Positions 50,172 to 63,239 of a stretch of DNA of 64,000 nt are shown here, piece by piece. This DNA comes from Echiichthys vipera. Its lineage: Eukaryota > Chordata > Actinopteri > Perciformes > Trachinidae. The stretch lies in contig OY829646.1 in NCBI GenBank assembly GCA_963691815.1, positions 4,513,152 to 4,577,151 on the forward strand, written 5' to 3'. Below the pieces are notes generated by a model, which was not told where the DNA came from, made no database searches, and worked only from the letters and a program-made list of their open reading frames with translations. Positions within the stretch are counted from its first letter, which is position 1. Every line of letters begins with the position of its first letter. The position numbers and the translations under genes were made by a program.

Positions 50172-51338
50172 ATTTCCATATAAACACTTGGGTATTATGT
50201 ATTGTGTATGTATGTGTATGCAAGTACCCTTAAAAGGGAAATTTAATAAAGTATGCACAAAAACGAGAAAAAAGCCTTAGACCTCAGAGGGTAACTGGAT
50301 TTAAAAATTGTCTAAAAAAGTTTAGTCTAGTCTAACTACTGTTTCCAAGGACAAATATGAACTTTATGCCAACTTTTGGTCGGATAACTACCCTTCATCT
50401 GTTGAGTTTGCATTTCATTAATTTTTTTCCCTTAAAGGACATGTGAGTGATTGAAATGTTCAGGTCCAGTCTCCATAGCCATTGAGGACTCAGAACTACT
50501 TTCACTCATTATTTCATGTAAAATGCAATGTGCATTTCTAACTACATATAGTCAGTAATATTCTGACAGTAAAACAGAAAAAACCCCAACATCCACCCGT
50601 GATTTACCAATATTTCAATGATGCATGTGTGACCTACATGGTTGCAGTTTGACAGGCTCCTCTGTGACTCCGTCTGAACACCTTTCTCATGACTCAACCA
50701 AGGTCTGCTTACATTGACTGAACATGTGTCCGTGTCTGTGTGTGTGTGCGTGTTTTACTGAGTGAGATGGTAAGGGGGCTGGTATCCTGACATACGTCAA
50801 CAGAGTGTGATGCATGTGTGGGCAATGAACAGAACAGCCCATACATTCACACTGCAGACACCTTTGCTTTTTAAAAGCTTGGGGGTCTGACGCATGAACA
50901 CTCTGACAATTACAACGTCCCCCATGTTTCAGGTTCCAACAAGGCCTAATTTAACTTGCACTTTGACAAATGATTCACATGTAAACTAGCTCTAGTTTAG
51001 GGCTGCTATTGTTTCACACTGAGCAGTCTGTGCCAGTGACAGATGTCATTTCACTGACTTAAAATTCGAGGCATGCTTTTGTCTAATTCTGTCTAAGATC
51101 AAGGAAGCCCTAATTTTTGTTTACAAAATTTCATAGCAATATCAAGTGGCAAGTGTTATTGTTAAGTTATCATTGTGATCAACATATGTGCTGCGCTAGC
51201 AACACTTCAACAGTACGATATCAACAGTCATACCTTACGGTTGCATGCTTCCACCAAACAGTCAAGTTTCAGTTTATAGCCAAACCGTCCAGAACTACAG
51301 AATATATGAAGAGAAGACTCTTTAATAAGATGTATTAA
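50172..51338. other. Non-coding, no gene seen
   Basis: No recognisable gene or element. Confidence 0.4.
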
Positions 51339-51940
51339 GGGCGCACTCACACTGTCCGTCCGTACCGTGCCCCATGCTTTAGGGTACTTGTCCCCCCCTC
51401 CTTCTCCCCCCGCGGGCCAGGCCCGTTTATACTCACACTGCCTGGGCCTCGCGCGAATGCTTCTTGCCTGTCTATACGTCATCACGCCGTCACACGCATT
51501 GATTGACGTCATCGCGATGCGTCGCTTTGTTTACAAATCTTTCCATAGACCTCAGAGTTTTTGTGCTTCTTGTCCAACTCTTTTTGAATATTTTCATCCG
51601 ACCAAATCTGCAGTAAACACCTCCGCATCACACCAACGTGAACCTTTCGCCGCTATTGTTTTAAATGTCCGCGCATGGTCCGTCCATCTTTTTTCTATGT
51701 CCGAACAGGTGCACATGACGTCAGAGCCGCCGTAGGCCTCATGCTCGTACACGTGCGCACACTCGTGCTCGTACATGTGCAAACGTGCTTTACAAAAGCC
51801 CACCTCTCCCAAACAGGCCGTGGACGGCAAGCGGGCCACAGCTAGGCGCGGTACGGTTGCACTCACACTTGTCAAACGAACTGGACTTTACCCATGGAAC
51901 CTGTTCGGGCACGGTATGGATGGATAGTGTGAATGCGACC
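51339..51940 (-). mobile_element. Harbinger-like non-autonomous element D, intact ends
   Basis: TAA at 51336-51338 and 51941-51943 is a perfect 3-bp duplication. Termini are gggcgcactcacactgtccg and a diverged mirror (ggatagtgtgaatgcgacc). The minus strand keeps a Myb/SANT-like remnant (GSRWCDAEV at about 51640), deleted after its first helix. It has one Myb block, unlike element B with two. Confidence 0.85.
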
Positions 51941-52592
51941 TAAGTGTATTTTTTGGTGAAATGTGGATGCTTTACACATATTCAGATCTCTACAATCAGC
52001 ACAGTTTAAAGACCAGTGTCACTAGTTCAGTATCCAACCAAATGTCTCCCTTCTGTTCCTGAGTTATGAAACATTATGATTTCAAAGTGAAGTTGACCTT
52101 TGACCTTTTAGATAAAAAATGTCATCACTTCATCAGGTAATCCTGTTAGACATTTGTGGGAAATGTTGTCAGAATTAGATTTCTTGATTTAATGAATGTG
52201 TGGACACAGTGATCTTTGACCTCGAAAATCTAACCATTGTCTTCATCCTTGTGTCCAAGTGGACATTTGTGCCAGTGGTTTTTAACTCTTTGCTGTTGTA
52301 TCTGCCTCAAAAACAAAGCAAGTCTGTCATATCCAAGACATGCATTCTGCTGTTAGACATTTAGCTAAATAAAACATTGAAAACCTATGTTCATGTATCA
52401 TTTATTCACAGACTGTGTTTCAGTCAGTCATAAAGGCAGGGACAGCCTGCAAATGTTTGCATATGTTTAACTTTAATCCTTTAATCATTACAACAGTGTG
52501 GTTGCTTCTTTCCACTGGATCCAGTTTCCCTTTACAGCAGTATTTACAATGCCTTGATGCCTTGCTAAAACCACAGGGGTAAGCCTTACCCC
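51941..52592. other. Non-coding, no gene seen
   Basis: No recognisable gene or element. Confidence 0.4.
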
Positions 52593-53107
52593 ACATTCAA
52601 AACAAAAGCGATGGAGGCAACTAAAACGCAGAGAACGCGAGTATCGCATCTCTTGTCATTTGTCACATTTTTGATCATCGCTTCATTGCTTCAGTCGCAG
52701 GTAGCAGCCGAGGCAGCTTACTAACTGCAGCTAGCCCCCGGCACAGCCTACTCTGCTGTTGTACTAAATGGAAGTTATGCTTGTGCTAACAGGGATCTGA
52801 ATGCTTTTAAAAGAACAGAAATGAGCTCTCTGATGAAATGTGTGGCTCTTAAAAGAGCTGTTGTGATTTAACTTTCGTAGCTTTCGTAAGTGACTTAACT
52901 TTCATAGCTGTACAGGCTGCTGCCCGGTCTCCGGTAGATCAGACCGGGATAAGCTTCACTCTGCATTGATGGCTTTCTTCTTCTTCTGGATTTCCATCGT
53001 ATCGCTCTTATCGCCCGAAGCGACATGGCATGTCATCGCATCATTTACCTTGATTTTGAATGGCAGCTCTGCGCTTTCATCGCCTCCATCACTTTTGGTG
53101 TGAATGT
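52593..53107 (+). mobile_element. Non-autonomous DNA element with about 25-bp inverted ends
   Basis: Left end acattcaaaacaaaagcgat and right end, read in reverse, acattcacaccaaaagtgat continue into ggaggc on both sides. The interior is GC-richer than its surroundings and shares segments with 15373-15660 (same strand) and 41413-41965 (opposite strand). Class unknown. Confidence 0.6.
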
Positions 53108-54726
53108 ACGGCTAATGTTAGCCAACACTGTCCAGGCTAAACATATGTTACCTGCTTATTAACAACCTTCTTTTGAGACCAGTCCATAGAGAAAGAATCG
53201 TGAAAGGGCCTTGGTGGACTGGAGTATACAATGCCCATATAATGTACAGCTTCTGGTTCTGGTTGAGGGTTGCAAGGACAGATAAGTTTGTCTGTGGAAG
53301 ATGTAGAAAGCTTAAGGGAGGGGGTGTGAGAATCTGAAGCCTCATTCTTCACTTAGAGCAACCCGAGATGATAAAGGAGAGGTAAGAGACTCCAGTCACT
53401 AAGCTCAGTGACGGATTGCATAATGCAATAACACATCCAACAACACTGTCTCTGGTGATGGCTCTCTCTTCTCCCTAGTTTTTATTCTCTGCCCTCTCAG
53501 GCGAGGATGATGACTGATGGATTTATTTTTTCATGATGAGGATTATGAATATAATATTGTCGATCATTACGATGATTATAATTCTGCTGCTGATAATAAT
53601 TATTATCACAGTCCCTATTGTTGTCATTATTATTTATACCATGATCTGGGTGAATACCTGATTTGCATTGGTTGCAGGGTGAAGGCACCCACTAAATGTG
53701 TGTCCGTTTACAGTTTATTAGCAACATATTAACAATCTAACATCTTGTTTCCAACACTGACCGTAGTCTTTCGGTGCCTCATGCTCTGAACACCATGGGA
53801 TGGAGACTAGAGATGTCACGATACCAAAAATTCAGTAGCCGGTGCCAATATCAGTGAAATTACACGATTCTCGATGCCAATTCAATACCACAATAAAAAA
53901 ATAAAAGAAGGGGTTTTTAAGATCCCATTTACTTCAACATGAACTTCTATATTAGCAAATTTGCTAAATATTAAAGTACCATTTCTATAACAGACATACA
54001 CAATATAACATAACAGAATACTGTACAGCATATATATCTATCTATTTGTCTGTCTGTCTGGAATAGCCAAGTTTGAACTGTTCTAGAGGGGATCCGACCA
54101 ACCTCCTAAAGGTCTGGGGGCGGCCTAAAGAAGGAGAGAGAAAAGACAGCAAAGACAGCCAGGATGAGGAAGGAGCTCCAACATTCGACCAAACAATGGT
54201 GAGACTTCATCACTCACTCACTCACTTTCATGTTTATAGGGTTGGCTCCACTTTGCTGCAGTCAAGCCAAACAGTTTTCATCACATCTCTGAGCACAGTT
54301 AAGTGCTTTAACATGTGTGGGTCTATACAAGGTAAAGGACAGAAATTGAGAACCGATCAGGCCTGTATGATAGACTTCCTGTTTTTCTTATGGACTATAC
54401 ACAAAGCCAGCATCTCAAACATTAATCTCAATGCTAGTAAGATGTCTGTAATTTCCACTTCTGCAGAACTATCAGACCCTTGTTGATTTCTTTGATATTG
54501 TTCCAAAAGGAATCAGGGCCATTGCTATTTAAAGGCTAAGAAAAAAAAGCCACTCCACAGAGATCTTAATTTTTCTTTTATAGCCACAGACTACATATTT
54601 CTTTTTCTGTCCTGGCGAGATAGATGAATGACTCACTGAGTGCTTCTTAAAAGAGCCGGCTGAAATGTCAGAGTAACTACTGGCTTTAAAGTAAAGTCAT
54701 ATTTTTAATAAAGCTGAAATTATTTT
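53108..54726. other. Non-coding, one MITE scrap
   Basis: agatgtcacgataccaaaaa at about 53810, followed by a degenerate copy of the same family to 53910, is a dispersed fish sequence. The rest has no recognisable gene. Short TCTA/TCTG repeats lie at 54037-54062. Confidence 0.45.
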
Positions 54727-55148
54727 CTGAAATGATCTGTTCACCCAAATCACAAAATATATATTTTCTTACTTATCTCAAGTGGTCTAGTTTTATGTGC
54801 AGAGGTTTTGAGACCCCCAATGCTAAGACTACTGCAGACAATAAAATATCACCACCCCATATAAAGGGAGGAAGTTGTATTTTGGCACTGGAAAACTGTA
54901 AAGGGGATGTTGAAGAAGCAGAACGGCAGACAATAGTGCAAAAAAATATGGTATTAACAGTAACTAGGGACCATCCTGTGATGGATCACAACAGCCACAA
55001 CGTGAAGTTGGGCCAGAGGCGTAAAGTTGTTGGGCAAAGGCCCCTTCCCTACTTCCTTCCCCCGGCTTCTGACGCCCTTGTTTGGACCAGAACCATCTTT
55101 GAACTCTGCCTTCAATTTGATCTCCACTACACACCTAGAATGAGCTAG
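54727..55148. other. Unassigned open region, repeat-like start
   Basis: A 138-codon plus-strand frame (54732-55148) without recognisable domains. Its first 80 bases (ttcacccaaatcacaaaata and on) resemble a dispersed fish element, so I do not call a gene. Confidence 0.35.
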
Positions 55149-57129
55149 ACTGATACAAGACTTTCAAATGATACAGATTTAAGAGACATTAATAGAGGAT
55201 TTCTCTGTTACTGCTGATAATAACCATTCCTATGGGCACACACACACACCGATAACTGCATATAGAATGTCATGTAACAGTTTTACTCCAATTCCCTCAA
55301 CGTGCATTGCATGATGGTTAGTTTTTTTGTCCGACTTGCCCTGGAGGCTCAAGTGAAACTCTTCAACTGGTTGCAAACATTTTACTCCACCACTCACAAT
55401 TAAATGACGACACTTCCATTATCATTTTTCATCATTATTCCACAATGTTTAACTATATGTACTCAAAAAACCACTGAGCAAACTTGTTTGGCAAAGTAAT
55501 ATGCGATTATGCCTTTTACACGCAGTATTCATTTTGTGGATTTGTTTAAAATGAAGACACACTTCACAAATTAATTTGTAATAAGGTGTTATTTCTAACA
55601 ATTCTCATCTAAGGTCAAACCAAATCAATTCAATCTTTACAAAGGGTCTGGTAATTGTTCTTTGCACTACAGTTGTTAAGCTTTCATTACACATACATCC
55701 ATGTTGTACACATCATATAGCCAATAATAAAGTGCCTACTGAAGAATTCAGCTTTGCACCGACAGGAACAATCACCTACATCTAACAACACAGCAGGTCA
55801 ACTCGTGTTCATTAAGCTCATCTTTCATATTGTCAGATCTGAAGGGGATCTGATAGTGTAGATGGAGGTTGCACCTTCAGCTTTAGTCTGTCAGACTCCA
55901 TCAGATTTCCAAACACACAGAGAAAGGAGCATTTCCACTTATGGTACCCAGTCAACAGTGTGGTTTCTCATTACAACTATCAATTAGCAAACCTACATAA
56001 GGCAATCGAAAGCACCAGGAATGAAGAATGCTAGTGTTACTTCCACCATTGTAAGTGGAGTCAAGCCAACTCCAAGCTGTTCGACTTCAGGCACGCTTTT
56101 TGATTCCTCCCGACTGCACTCGACTAGTCTAGAACTCTCCTAAGGAAGTAAATCTATTGTTGTTCCTTGCTACATATACAATCTATATATGCACTTCATG
56201 ATAAAGCAGCATTTACATACAGTAGATGCCTTGATATTTATAGGAGGATGTGAGTTCAATCTGTATCTTACGAACAATAACTGATGGGGGATGATTTGTG
56301 TTTGCTTTGGATTAATGATAAGTGAATTACATACCACTAATCTATCCCTACAATTCTGATGAAGATTAGGATCATGTACAGTGCCCAACATCCACAACCG
56401 TGCTGTATCATCTGAAAACTTCCAATGTATTTGGAATATCAGTTATACAATTGTCTGTATAATATAGTATAATATGCAGCTCAATATGTAGATTCTCTCA
56501 GCTTTGCTAATGCTGGTGACGCACGAAACAAAGTTGAGTCATCTGCATACAAAACTACATCAGCATTTTTAATATCATATGGTAAATAATTTAGGGCAGA
56601 TCAATTAATCCAGATATTAATAGGGATAACAATTTTGGCATCCCACAATTAAATTAACATTATCTAATGCGATACTGACTAAAACTGCTTCACAGCGATG
56701 GCCAAGGATTTTTAAGAGGAAAGGCAAAAAGCGCACTTTCGCGCTGATGGAGGGTAAAGAAAACTGCAAAACAACAAGTGAAAAAAGTACCACAATGTCT
56801 GATTAAGTATTAAGTCCAAAGACCAGAACTGATCTCAATGAGCCATTGGCTGATTGATGACACAACTGGCTGCAAAACACCAAGGACACAATGGACAGGA
56901 ATACATTAAAATGCAGAATTTTAAACTACTGTCAAAACTTCATTTATAACTAGAAAATTCTGAGAATATGTGTAATAGGTCTAAATTACTTTGTCATAGC
57001 GATGCCAAACTAACGTTTAAATATGCTCTTTGGCTCAGATGAGAACACAATTCAAAAAAGTTTTTAAAATTCTGTTTTTGAGATAAACCAACAGTGACCT
57101 CAAGTGTTGTGATTTTTTTCCATGAACAT
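55149..57129. other. Non-coding, no gene seen
   Basis: AT-rich; no gene, RNA gene or transposon end recognised. Confidence 0.4.
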
Positions 57130-57422
57130 CAGAGATTTAGTCTCTCTCTGTCCATCTGTCCGTCTTTTCTCTCTCTCTCTCTCTCTCCTTTTCTTCGTCC
57201 CCACCCAGTCAAGACAGATGTCCGTCGACCATAGAGCTGGGTCTGTTCGACGTTCCTGCCTGTTATAGGGAAGGTTTTTGTTGCTACTGTGCGCACAAAA
57301 TAACTGCCGCTACTCATAGGGGAATTGTTGGGTCTACGTAAATCAGACAGGGTGTGGTCTTCACCTATTCCATACGTAAAGTGTCTTGAGATAACTTTTG
57401 TTATAAATTAAATTGAAAATTG
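57130..57422 (+). repeat. Dispersed teleost repeat ending in an attaaattgaaaattg tail
   Basis: Pyrimidine-rich start with (CT)n, then cgttcctgcctgttatagg, ctcataggggaattgttggg, and aagtgtcttgagataacttt before the tail. This order is a common fish repeat; a tail of the same family lies at 34365-34435. Confidence 0.7.
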
Positions 57423-57530
57423 AGGGGCGGGTGGTGGCACAGTGGTTAGAGCAGTCGCCCCATGTAAAAAGGCTGAAGGTCCTCGAGGCAGCGGCCGCAG
57501 ATTCGACGCGACTCCGATTCTGTTATTCTA
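57423..57530 (+). mobile_element. tRNA-derived SINE
   Basis: Follows directly on the previous repeat. It has an A-box-like TGGCACAGTGG (57435-57445), gttagagcagtcgccccatg, and a degenerate B-box region (agattcgacgcgactcc, 57499-57515). Same family as the minus-strand copy at 37128-37292. The body behind box B is short. Confidence 0.68.
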
Positions 57531-58835
57531 CAGTATCTAAAGAAAAGAAAAAAAAGAATATATCTGAATCCAAAACTGTGAAAAAAAACTGTAAGAAAAA
57601 AAATGAAAATACCCAACGAATAAATATCTGAATAATCAAATATGCAACCCAAAATAAATACATTTTTAGCATTTGTTGGTGATATTTAAACATTGCTGCA
57701 TGTTCATTGGTGTGTTTAATTGTGTGCACACAGGTTTGAAAGACAATGGTGAAGCTAATTAAGTTGTGTGACTGTAGAAACATAAAATAATTTTGTTTTG
57801 TTACTGTCATCAAGCTTTTTTTAATGCCAAATTTCATTATTAAGCAGATGTTCAACTGTTCAGTGTAACTCCGGCGAAACTGGTCTTTTTCGTCATGATT
57901 ATACATCAAATTGTCACACCGCGTTGAGGGGTGTCCTTTCTTGAGTTTTTTGACTTGTGAAATTCATGTTTTATTTTGAAAAGTATTCCTCCTCTCGTTT
58001 CAGGTCACTTGCCCATAGGGGCCGACAACTACTTTTAAAGGTAAATTTTGAACCCTGTCTGAAAAAAAAGTCATCCTTACACCAACTTTACATATTACCA
58101 GATGAAGAAGAATCTCTTGATAAATATTATCAATAATATAATTATCAATCATTTCATACTACTGATACTTCACTACTGAATAGTCAACTGAATTCACTCC
58201 AGACGTGTCTCTTTATCGTGTTGGCTTCTCTGTGTCATTGTCAAGACTGTTAAATGTTTAGTGCAGGCAGTTCCAGGAATAATCTACTGCAGTTATCATG
58301 TTAGGTGAGATTCCAGCAGCAATGCAGAGCTGTGCTCCAAATAAATCTGTAGAACACTGGTCCCTGCTTGGTGTAACTTCATCTGTGTATGTTACAGCAA
58401 TCAGCCTTTGTTCCTCCGGTCTCTTTGTCTGGAGTGAGCCAAACAAGTTCAGCAGCCATCCACTTTTACTCCTCACTCACGCCATCTATTGGCTGTGTTA
58501 GCTCTGCCAGCATCCCTGTAATGCATGGCTCAGACAAAGAATGAGGGCAGGCAGCCAGCAGTCCTCCTACTGAACAATAGAGAACACGCCATGAAGATGC
58601 TTATTATGGCTGATTGCTCTGAGATGTCTATGATGCTGTGGGATGAGGTCAGCCAGGCCTCAAATCAGTGTTTGAGACCAGGTCACTGCTGTACAGAGGT
58701 AAAACAATGGAGGTGAGCAAGAAATAGAGGTTAGCAGCTAAACCCAGGGGGGCTGTGACGCCATGCTCAGCAGCCATCTGCATGCAGTCAACTGCCAGAG
58801 AAAGATCCCCTCCCTTCTGCCCTTTCACACTCGCA
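57531..58835. other. Non-coding, no gene seen
   Basis: Short frames (for example 58258-58476 minus) lack recognisable domains. Confidence 0.4.
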
Positions 58836-58888
58836 TGCACGCACGCACGCACGCACGCACGCACACACGCACACACGCACACACGCAC

Positions 58889-58962
<74 letters not shown>
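58836..58962. repeat. (GCAC)n then (CA)n compound microsatellite
   Basis: Six GCAC-type units, then GCACACAC units, then pure CA to 58962. All long frames through it are artefacts. Confidence 0.97.
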
Positions 58963-58965
<3 letters not shown>

Positions 58966-59599
58966 TACTGAATGGTGACAAGATACATTTGATTGTAGAA
59001 AGATTGTGGTAGCCATAATTCCAGGCTGCATCTCTTTGCCATCCACACACAAACAGTGATACAAATGAAAGAGTCCAATCTTATACCTGGAAATTTTGTT
59101 TAACAGCAGTCTCACTTTTAAGCAGCCTGTGGAGCATCTAGCATTCAGATTAGAGATGAAAATGTGTTTCTATTTGGAAAAGGAAGTCTTGGCAGATATT
59201 CGGTGGCTACATCTTAAATTCTGAAATATTGTCTGTTGCCTGGGTAAATCAATGTCAGACTGATTGCTGATGAGTTGAGAGAGTGCTGTTTTGAGGAGAG
59301 GAAAAGGATTGCCCAGTCAACCATCATGTCTGTGCTTCCCTGGTGAGATATCCTTTATACACATGCTGCTCACTTCCTTCAAACAACTTGAAATAGTGTA
59401 CCATTGTGCTCTGCGCTTCATTCTAGGAGATAAACACTCTCTTCATCACTGCATATTGTCATGAAATATTAGGCTGCTCTTCACTACCAACAAAGAATCC
59501 TGCCAACAAAGAATCCTGCCAAATCCTTTTCTCAAATATTAATCCACTGCTCACCCGAGCACCACCAACACTGTTTAACTGTAAACCGAGTTTAACCTG
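58963..59599. other. Non-coding; short direct duplication at 59488-59522
   Basis: ccaacaaagaatcctg occurs twice in a row. No gene. Confidence 0.45.
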
Positions 59600-59603
59600 T
59601 TAA

Positions 59604-60170
59604 AGCGTAATTCTGGTGTAAAATCATCCCAGGGTCTTTTTTCGGCAAATTCGGTCATCAAAAAAGCCATTGAGAATTTTTTTTTGTGTATGAATGCTTA
59701 ACGTAGAAATCCCGGAGAGTTGCTACAACACCGGCAGTGGCCGGCTGTTAGCTAACACTGATTATCTCGGGGGAAACAGTGAAGGCATTAAAACGTCTTT
59801 TTTAACCACTACTACTGATCAAAATAACAGCAAACCTCTGAAGTAGCATGAGAAGAGTCCTTACACATAAACTGAAGCATCAACAACGTAGTTAGTGAAC
59901 CCAGAGTTTATTAAAAGTGTTTTAAAGACTTACCTACTGGCCCCTGTACCAGCTCCTCTCATAGTAAAGTCCATTCAAGTTGATTACCAAATGCAATCCG
60001 AAAGGAAGGAGCCCATTGGTGCTTCGACTAATGTGTAAAGACATTATCAATGTCAACGTCCGGCTGTTAGGGACAGTTAGTCATTCATACACGAAAAAAA
60101 ATTGTCTCGATATTTGATGACCGAATTTGTCGAAAAAGACCCCGGGATGATTTTACACATGAATTACGCT
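59604..60170. mobile_element. TTAA-flanked MITE, copy 2
   Basis: TTAA at 59600-59603 and 60171-60174. Termini agcgtaattctggtgtaaaa and the mirror ttttacacatgaattacgct extend into atcatcccagggtctttttt on both sides, so inverted repeats exceed 40 bp. It shares the block attaaaacgtcttttttaac with the copies at 38876 and 61977, and is the longest of the three. Confidence 0.8.
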
Positions 60171-60174
60171 TTAA

Positions 60175-61629
60175 CCTGGCAAACAGTACTGGTGCTGCTG
60201 TTCAGCCCACATTTTATAATCATGAACTTGTCTGACCAAATAAACCTATATATAGCTTTATGAGGACAGCTGTGATTGATGAGTACTGACTGCACACGAC
60301 TAACCAAAATAAAACTAATCAAATGGCCGCTTGAGTTGAAGAATCTCAGCCAACTGAGTCTCCAACTGATGTTCATTCTTCGACTTTCAGCTAGTTCTTG
60401 TCATAACGAACACCACCATAAAACAGATATTAAGCCTAACTGTGGGAATCACATGGGAAGAGGTAACTTGTTGCCAATTGTGTATAGTGAAAATGATGTG
60501 GAATGACTGTAAATGAAGGGGAATCCCCGTTCATTTTCCTTTCCTCATCCATCTCTTTCTTCCTAGCTTCATCTCTGCTCAAACAGACTAAAAGACTCGT
60601 TAATGTGAGCTTCAAAGACCTGAGACTGTTTCAGGAGAAAAGCCAGAGAAGAAAAATTTGGAGCAGCCATGATGAGAGAGAGTGGGAGGGAGACCTAGAC
60701 AGCAAGAGAGACAGTGAAGAAAAGTGCAGTGGGGGAGAAAAAAGAGAGGACAGTAGGGGACGTGAGGGAGGAGGTGGCCGATACATTTCCAAGGGGAGAG
60801 CGGAGGACTGATGAGGTGGAGAATGTTTCATGGCTGTGGGATCCCAGCAGGGCTCAGCTGGGACTGGAAACTGTGTCAAGGACGACTGAGGAAGAGACAG
60901 ATGAGTCAGGAGCATCAGAAAAACTCTCACACCACTCACAAGCAGGCCTGGTGTGTAGCAAAAGTGACCCAATTCAATCTCTATTCGTATCAAAGTCAAT
61001 TCATTACTGATTCTTGACAAATACATTCATTAACAGTAGCACTTCATTCAACCAAAACCAGTCGACATGGGACAACAGGTGCATTATGTCCTTTAAAAGA
61101 CAAAACAAGAATCAACTAAGGTCTTGTTGCCTCCCTTTGTCAAGTTTCCTCTCAAATCCAAAGCCATCACTAGCATGGAAACCACAATAATCTGCTGAGC
61201 TCATGTTTCATTTACTCTGGCCCTCCTCAAATTCAGAGAGATCTCTAGCATCTTGAGCTCTAATAGACCAATAACAACCATTTAACTCATGTGGGGCGGG
61301 TTTAAGGCGCTGACTGACAAGCGTCATGCTTGAATGTAGTAACTGAACATAGCGCAGTGTCCAGCAACAGTGTCTTGCCACAGATCAACATTTGTGCTGA
61401 TATGTAGGAATATGGAAGTTCTAAGAAAAGGTACTCCCAAATAAAAGCAGTCTGCTGGCTAGTGGTGAAAACACACTGTATATAGCATACTCTTACACTG
61501 ATATAAATTATCTTACGTGAGCCATTCATCGTAGAGTGCTTTGCACTATAATTGAAGCCTAGGTTCAGAGAAATTAAACACAGATTTATGAATAGAAAAA
61601 CATAGAAATATAAGCGTGACAAAAAATTT
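60175..61629. other. Non-coding, no gene seen
   Basis: A frame at 60503-60811 is Glu/Arg/Gly-rich, low complexity, with no domain. No element recognised. Confidence 0.4.
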
Positions 61630-61631
61630 GC

Positions 61632-62226
61632 GTTACAAGCCCCTTTCCAACAGAGTTAAGACGCTGTGTAAAACATACAAAAGCAGAATTTGATGAATTG
61701 TAAAACATTGAAATCCCATATATCATTGAAAATAAAAATATATAGCTCAAAGACAACATATCAAATGTCCCTTTTTAGAGAAGGCCTTGCTTATTTCAGC
61801 ATGACAGTGCCAGACTACGTTCTGCACGTATTCAACAGCTTGGTTCCATAGTAAAAGAGTCAAGGAGTTAAACTGACCTCCTGCAGTCCAGATTTGTCTC
61901 CCATCGAAAATGTTTAAAGCATTATGAAACGTAAAATAGGACAAAGGAGACCCTGAACTGGGAAAAACATTCCACTTTCACGGTGATGGCATTGAAACGT
62001 CTTTTTTAACCACTAATACTGCTCAAAATAATACCAAATCTCTGCAGTAGCATTATAAGAGTCCTTACACAGAAAACATTGCACCAACAACGTAGTAAAT
62101 AAACCTGGAGTTAATGAGGATATGTTGCCTTTGTGCAATTTTCAATTAAATATGGGGTTTCAGTGTTTTTCAAATCATCACATCACATTATATCCTTAAC
62201 CCTAACTCATTTGTAAACAGGGTTTT
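61632..62226 (+). mobile_element. Mariner-like DNA transposon remnant interrupted by a MITE piece
   Basis: Left end ttacaagcccctttccaaca and right end (reverse) gtaaaaccctgtttacaaat are loosely mirrored. The plus strand keeps a transposase-like scrap around 61790 (ttcagcatgacagtgcc, where the family has a QQDNA-type Asp block) and ctcccatcgaaaatgttta further on. The order matches a family widespread in fish. A TTAA-type MITE piece (61977-62112) interrupts it. Confidence 0.55.
61977..62112 (+). repeat. TTAA-type MITE, copy 3 (partial)
   Basis: attgaaacgtcttttttaac, then ctctgcagtagcattataag and cagaaaacattgcacc match the interior of the copies at 38876 and 59604. No termini are kept. Confidence 0.7.
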
Positions 62227-63239
62227 ACATCAGTAAATGTCAATACTAAAAAGCAGTTGTAATAAAAAAGGTTAGGTTGAGAGTTATTGGTCAAATCACT
62301 CCTCTCATCTATACTGGCTATTACTACTGTAGTATAACTCCATTAAACCTAGAAATTATATTTAGAGACTGAATGACTGATTGAATGACTTAAACAGAGC
62401 CGTAAAGACAGCCTGAGGTCTTGAGGATAGAGAGAGGATTTGGCTTTTTAAATAGACCTGATGTGGAAAATAGCTACTAACAACCACAGTTAGTTAAATT
62501 TGAAGGCAGAATGATTTCTGAAGTCTTTTCTAGCATGTGTGTGGACATTTGAGACAGAGGCCCAGAATGTTGGTTAAACCACTAATGGAAAAGATGGGGC
62601 TGAGGATGAGAACCATTCATTTAACTGTGGAATGGTTTCAGCCATCCAAGCTTTTGAAAAGGTGAAACAACAGTCCGAACATCAACTGCTCCTTTAACCA
62701 CAATCAGGCCAGGAAATGCAACAGCTCTAATTAACGATGCAGGACATGTGCTTACATAAGCACTGACAGGACGTTTATTTCAAAATTCATGAATAAAAAT
62801 GATTCAGAATATCTGGTGTGTGTTTTGCTGCCTTGTTATTCATTTGCCTGGGTAAACTGTAGATTATGTGCACAGGACTTTGGGGAGCACGTTGGTAGCT
62901 TCATTACATTTCCCAGTAACATTTGGGTAGTTAGTTTAAGAATCATGTATTATTTCCAGGAGTGCAAATTTATTTCCAGCATAACCAAAAGCTAAATTGC
63001 TATTTACATTTTCTTATGAAGAAACTGGAATTATCACCCTGCAGTCAGGTTTCAGTCAGACAGAGTAAATCAATATGGTTATCTGATATCAAATCATTTA
63101 TTAGATGACAGAGATCTGATGTTTAAAAGTCCACATTTTATCTTCTGATTTTGCTGCATTATCGCAGATTTGGTGTTGATTTATATCAAGTTTTTTCTGT
63201 ATAGCTCCTCTTCTGTTAATTTTTGATTCAATTAATTTA
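62227..63239. other. Non-coding, no gene seen
   Basis: No recognisable gene or element. Confidence 0.4.

Noticed and set aside
54073..54486. 137-codon plus-strand frame as a gene
   Set aside because: No recognisable domain, no conserved pattern and no visible splice partner.
57423..57530. A functional tRNA gene
   Set aside because: Only the A-box region is good, box B is degenerate and no cloverleaf can be drawn. A SINE copy explains it better.
58649..59115. Several long Thr-His, Cys-Val open frames
   Set aside because: They come from the (GCAC)n/(CA)n microsatellite.
60503..60811. 102-codon plus-strand frame as a host gene
   Set aside because: Low-complexity Glu/Arg/Gly/Ser composition, no domain and no splice context.
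61747..61944. 65-codon minus-strand frame
   Set aside because: It is antisense to a mariner-like transposase remnant on the plus strand.
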